A stretch of DNA of 16,756 nt from Pirellulales bacterium (GTDB taxonomy: Bacteria > Planctomycetota > Planctomycetia > Pirellulales > Thermoguttaceae). The position numbers were made by a program, and so were the translations under genes. The stretch lies in assembly GCA_030642635.1 (NCBI GenBank), contig DAOWNK010000034.1, forward strand, positions 1-16,756, read 5' to 3'. The notes beneath the pieces are model-generated. The model saw only the letters and a program-made list of their open reading frames with translations, ran no database searches and was not told where the DNA came from. Shown here in pieces: positions 15,346 to 16,756 of this stretch; positions within the stretch are counted from its first letter, which is position 1; the number at the start of each line of letters is the position of its first letter.

Positions 15346-16245
15346 GTGCAACGGCGTCCGAGTGGGTTCACCCTGGTCGAGCTTTTGGTGGTGATTGCGA
15401 TCATCGGCATTCTGATCGCGTTGCTGCTGCCGGCGGTCCAGGCCGCGCGCGAGGCGGCACGACGGATGCAGTGCGCAAACAACCTCAAACAGTTGGGGCT
15501 TGCATTGCATAACTACCACACTGCAATGCAGAGCTTCCCGACCGGTAGTGATTTGGACGCTTACCCGAATCATCGAGCCGGTTTCCACGTTTTGCTGCTG
15601 CCATACCTTGAACAGAGGACTGTATACGGTCAGTTCAGCCAAACGGAAAGTGCAAGTGAAGGCATGAACGCCGAATTGGGTAAGCAGATCATAAGCGGCT
15701 TTACTTGCCCCAGTGACGGTCAGCAGCCAATCGACCCAATCTACAGCGACCGCCAGTGGCGGACGACCAATTATACAGGCGTGATGGGCGCCGGGCACAA
15801 TGGCAATGCAGTTGAGTTGGAAGAGTCGCACTGTGGCGACTATTACACCGACGGGGTGTTTTATCCGTACAGCCGCACTCGTATCGCAGACATCAAAGAT
15901 GGGACTTCAAGCACGCTGGCCGTCGGCGAGCGGATATACCAACTGCGGCTTTGGAGTATCGGTGCATATTACTCTGGGAGTCCTGACGAACACGTCTGTG
16001 TTTATTCCGCAAAGAACATTTGTTGGCCGATAAATTCCGATCCAAAGTCGCTCTGCTACCTAGACTGCCCGTCGGGCCGAACCTGTCTGTTCAACGATCT
16101 CTACTTCGGCAGCCGGCATCCGGGCGGGGTCAATTTTATGATGGCCGACGGGAGCGTACACTTCGTAAACGAAAACATCGATTTCACGCTCTACGGCGAT
16201 CTGGGCACCGTCGCCGGGGGAGAACCGGTTAGCTTAGGATTTTGA
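15346..16245 (+). CDS. DUF1559 protein with type IV pilin/pseudopilin-type N-terminus
   Basis: DUF1559 proteins are a large, planctomycete-enriched family of unknown function with pseudopilin leaders. From GTG 15346 the protein has 299 residues. The leader is MQRRPSG followed by FTLVELLVVIAIIGILIALL. Prepilin peptidase would cut between Gly7 and Phe8, and Glu12 is the conserved +5 glutamate. The family hallmark AAREAARRMQCANNLKQLGL (33-52) and HNYH follow. The C-terminal signature is FGSRHPGGVNFMMADGSVHF (about 254-273), the H-x-G-G-x-N...DGS element. About six Cys residues in the middle may form disulfides. It is expected to be exported and anchored by its N-terminal helix. It has no secretion partners nearby, as is usual for these dispersed genes. 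A 21-bp hairpin follows the stop. Confidence 0.95.
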   Translation: MQRRPSGFTLVELLVVIAIIGILIALLLPAVQAAREAARRMQCANNLKQLGLALHNYHTAMQSFPTGSDLDAYPNHRAGFHVLLLPYLEQRTVYGQFSQTESASEGMNAELGKQIISGFTCPSDGQQPIDPIYSDRQWRTTNYTGVMGAGHNGNAVELEESHCGDYYTDGVFYPYSRTRIADIKDGTSSTLAVGERIYQLRLWSIGAYYSGSPDEHVCVYSAKNICWPINSDPKSLCYLDCPSGRTCLFNDLYFGSRHPGGVNFMMADGSVHFVNENIDFTLYGDLGTVAGGEPVSLGF

Positions 16246-16249
16246 GTTT

Positions 16250-16296
16250 CAGCAATACAGTGGCACCGGCGTCCCGCCGGTGCCACTGTATTGCTG
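16250..16296. terminator. Perfect 21-bp hairpin after the DUF1559 gene, likely terminator
   Basis: Arms at 16250-16270 and 16276-16296 are exact reverse complements over 21 bases with a 5-base loop. The stem starts four bases after the TGA of the DUF1559 gene, its inner half is GC-rich, and TCAATTTT follows. This is compatible with intrinsic termination, though the T run is short and interrupted. It also resembles the dispersed palindromes elsewhere in the window, so it may be a repeat that also serves as a transcript end. Confidence 0.6.
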
Positions 16297-16351
16297 TCAA
16301 TTTTACACTTAATTCAACGGCATTGGGGCTTGCCCAGCGCGTTGGTGACAG

Positions 16352-16756
16352 ATGATAATTTTCAACACAACCCGATTACCCTGTCTGCTGTTGGTCGCCG
16401 TGGTGCTTTCCGGCTGCGGCCACACCGGGCCGAAACGCTACCCGATCAGCGGGCACGTCACCTACAAGAACAAGCCGGTGACAATCGGCATCGTAACGTT
16501 CGTCCCCGAGCACGGACATGTCGCCGTGGGAACCATCGGCACGGACGGCAGCTACGCGTTGCAAGCCGCCGCCGGGACGTATCGCGTGGCCGTCAAGGCC
16601 GTACCGCCGCCTCCGCCCGGCAAGGACTATATGAGAGAAGAAGGATATGAGCCGCCACAATCACTGATACCCGTCAAGTACAGTCGACTTACCACCTCGG
16701 GACTGACGGTCGAGGTCAAAGCGAACGACAACGTAATCGACCTTGAACTGCAATAA
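16352..16756 (+). CDS. Small lipoprotein with carboxypeptidase regulatory-like domain
   Basis: This 134-residue protein ends with the TAA at the last bases of the window, so it is complete. The N-terminus is a lipoprotein signal: a hydrophobic stretch CLLLVAVVLSGC (11-22) with lipobox LSGC and Cys22 as the lipidated residue. The mature part has a beta-sandwich pattern of the carboxypeptidase-regulatory-like type: YPISGHVTYKNKPV (29-42), VTFVPEHG, GTIGTDGSYAL (60-70) and GTYRVAVKAVP (75-85). A proline run (PPPPPG) and a further beta-strand region follow. Such short lipoproteins are very common in planctomycetes and often sit beside DUF1559 genes, as here; their function is unknown. No strong ribosome site precedes ATG 16352. 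Confidence 0.9.
   Translation: MIIFNTTRLPCLLLVAVVLSGCGHTGPKRYPISGHVTYKNKPVTIGIVTFVPEHGHVAVGTIGTDGSYALQAAAGTYRVAVKAVPPPPPGKDYMREEGYEPPQSLIPVKYSRLTTSGLTVEVKANDNVIDLELQ

Overview
The window looks like a chromosomal segment from a planctomycete (Planctomycetota). The main pointers are a DUF1559 protein with a pseudopilin-type leader, a small lipoprotein with a carboxypeptidase-regulatory-like fold, and gaps between genes filled with palindromes. I cannot place it below phylum. Most genes are housekeeping metabolism on the minus strand.

Layout. 1-227 has no gene, only two palindromes. 228-1280 (-) is an L-lactate permease family gene that appears to have lost about 190 internal residues in frame. 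1396-2436 (-) is asparagine synthetase A (asnA). 2612-2872 (+) is a small two-helix membrane protein. A co-directional minus-strand run follows, in transcription order: MscS-type channel (8602-7301), argD (7222-6005), argF (5798-4881) and ilvD (4839-3010). It covers two arginine-pathway steps and one branched-chain amino-acid step. 8805-10382 (+) is a divergent ATP-type PEP carboxykinase with an altered P-loop.

The accessory part is 10493-15222. A single-polypeptide MmeI-like restriction-modification enzyme (11840-14848, +) sits between two beheaded catabolic genes. To its left is the C-terminal half of a DapA-family aldolase/lyase (11236-11715, -), which overlaps an SDR oxidoreductase (10493-11248, -). 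To its right is the C-terminal third of a uroporphyrinogen-decarboxylase-family gene (14845-15222, +), which overlaps the restriction gene's stop codon. Both have lost the 5' end that faces the restriction gene. The simplest reading is that this defence gene replaced the heads of two divergently transcribed catabolic genes. The window ends with the DUF1559 pseudopilin-like protein (15346-16245) and the lipoprotein (16352-16756).

The other notable layer is between the genes. At least six gaps carry inverted repeats of different families: a 28-bp palindrome, G-tract inverted arms (twice), a two-hairpin REP/BIME-like element (twice, with pairing-preserving differences), a 27-bp palindrome whose arms are themselves palindromic, and a 21-bp hairpin. 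A 14-bp tandem repeat fills another gap. I found no tRNA, rRNA, CRISPR array, transposase or integrase.
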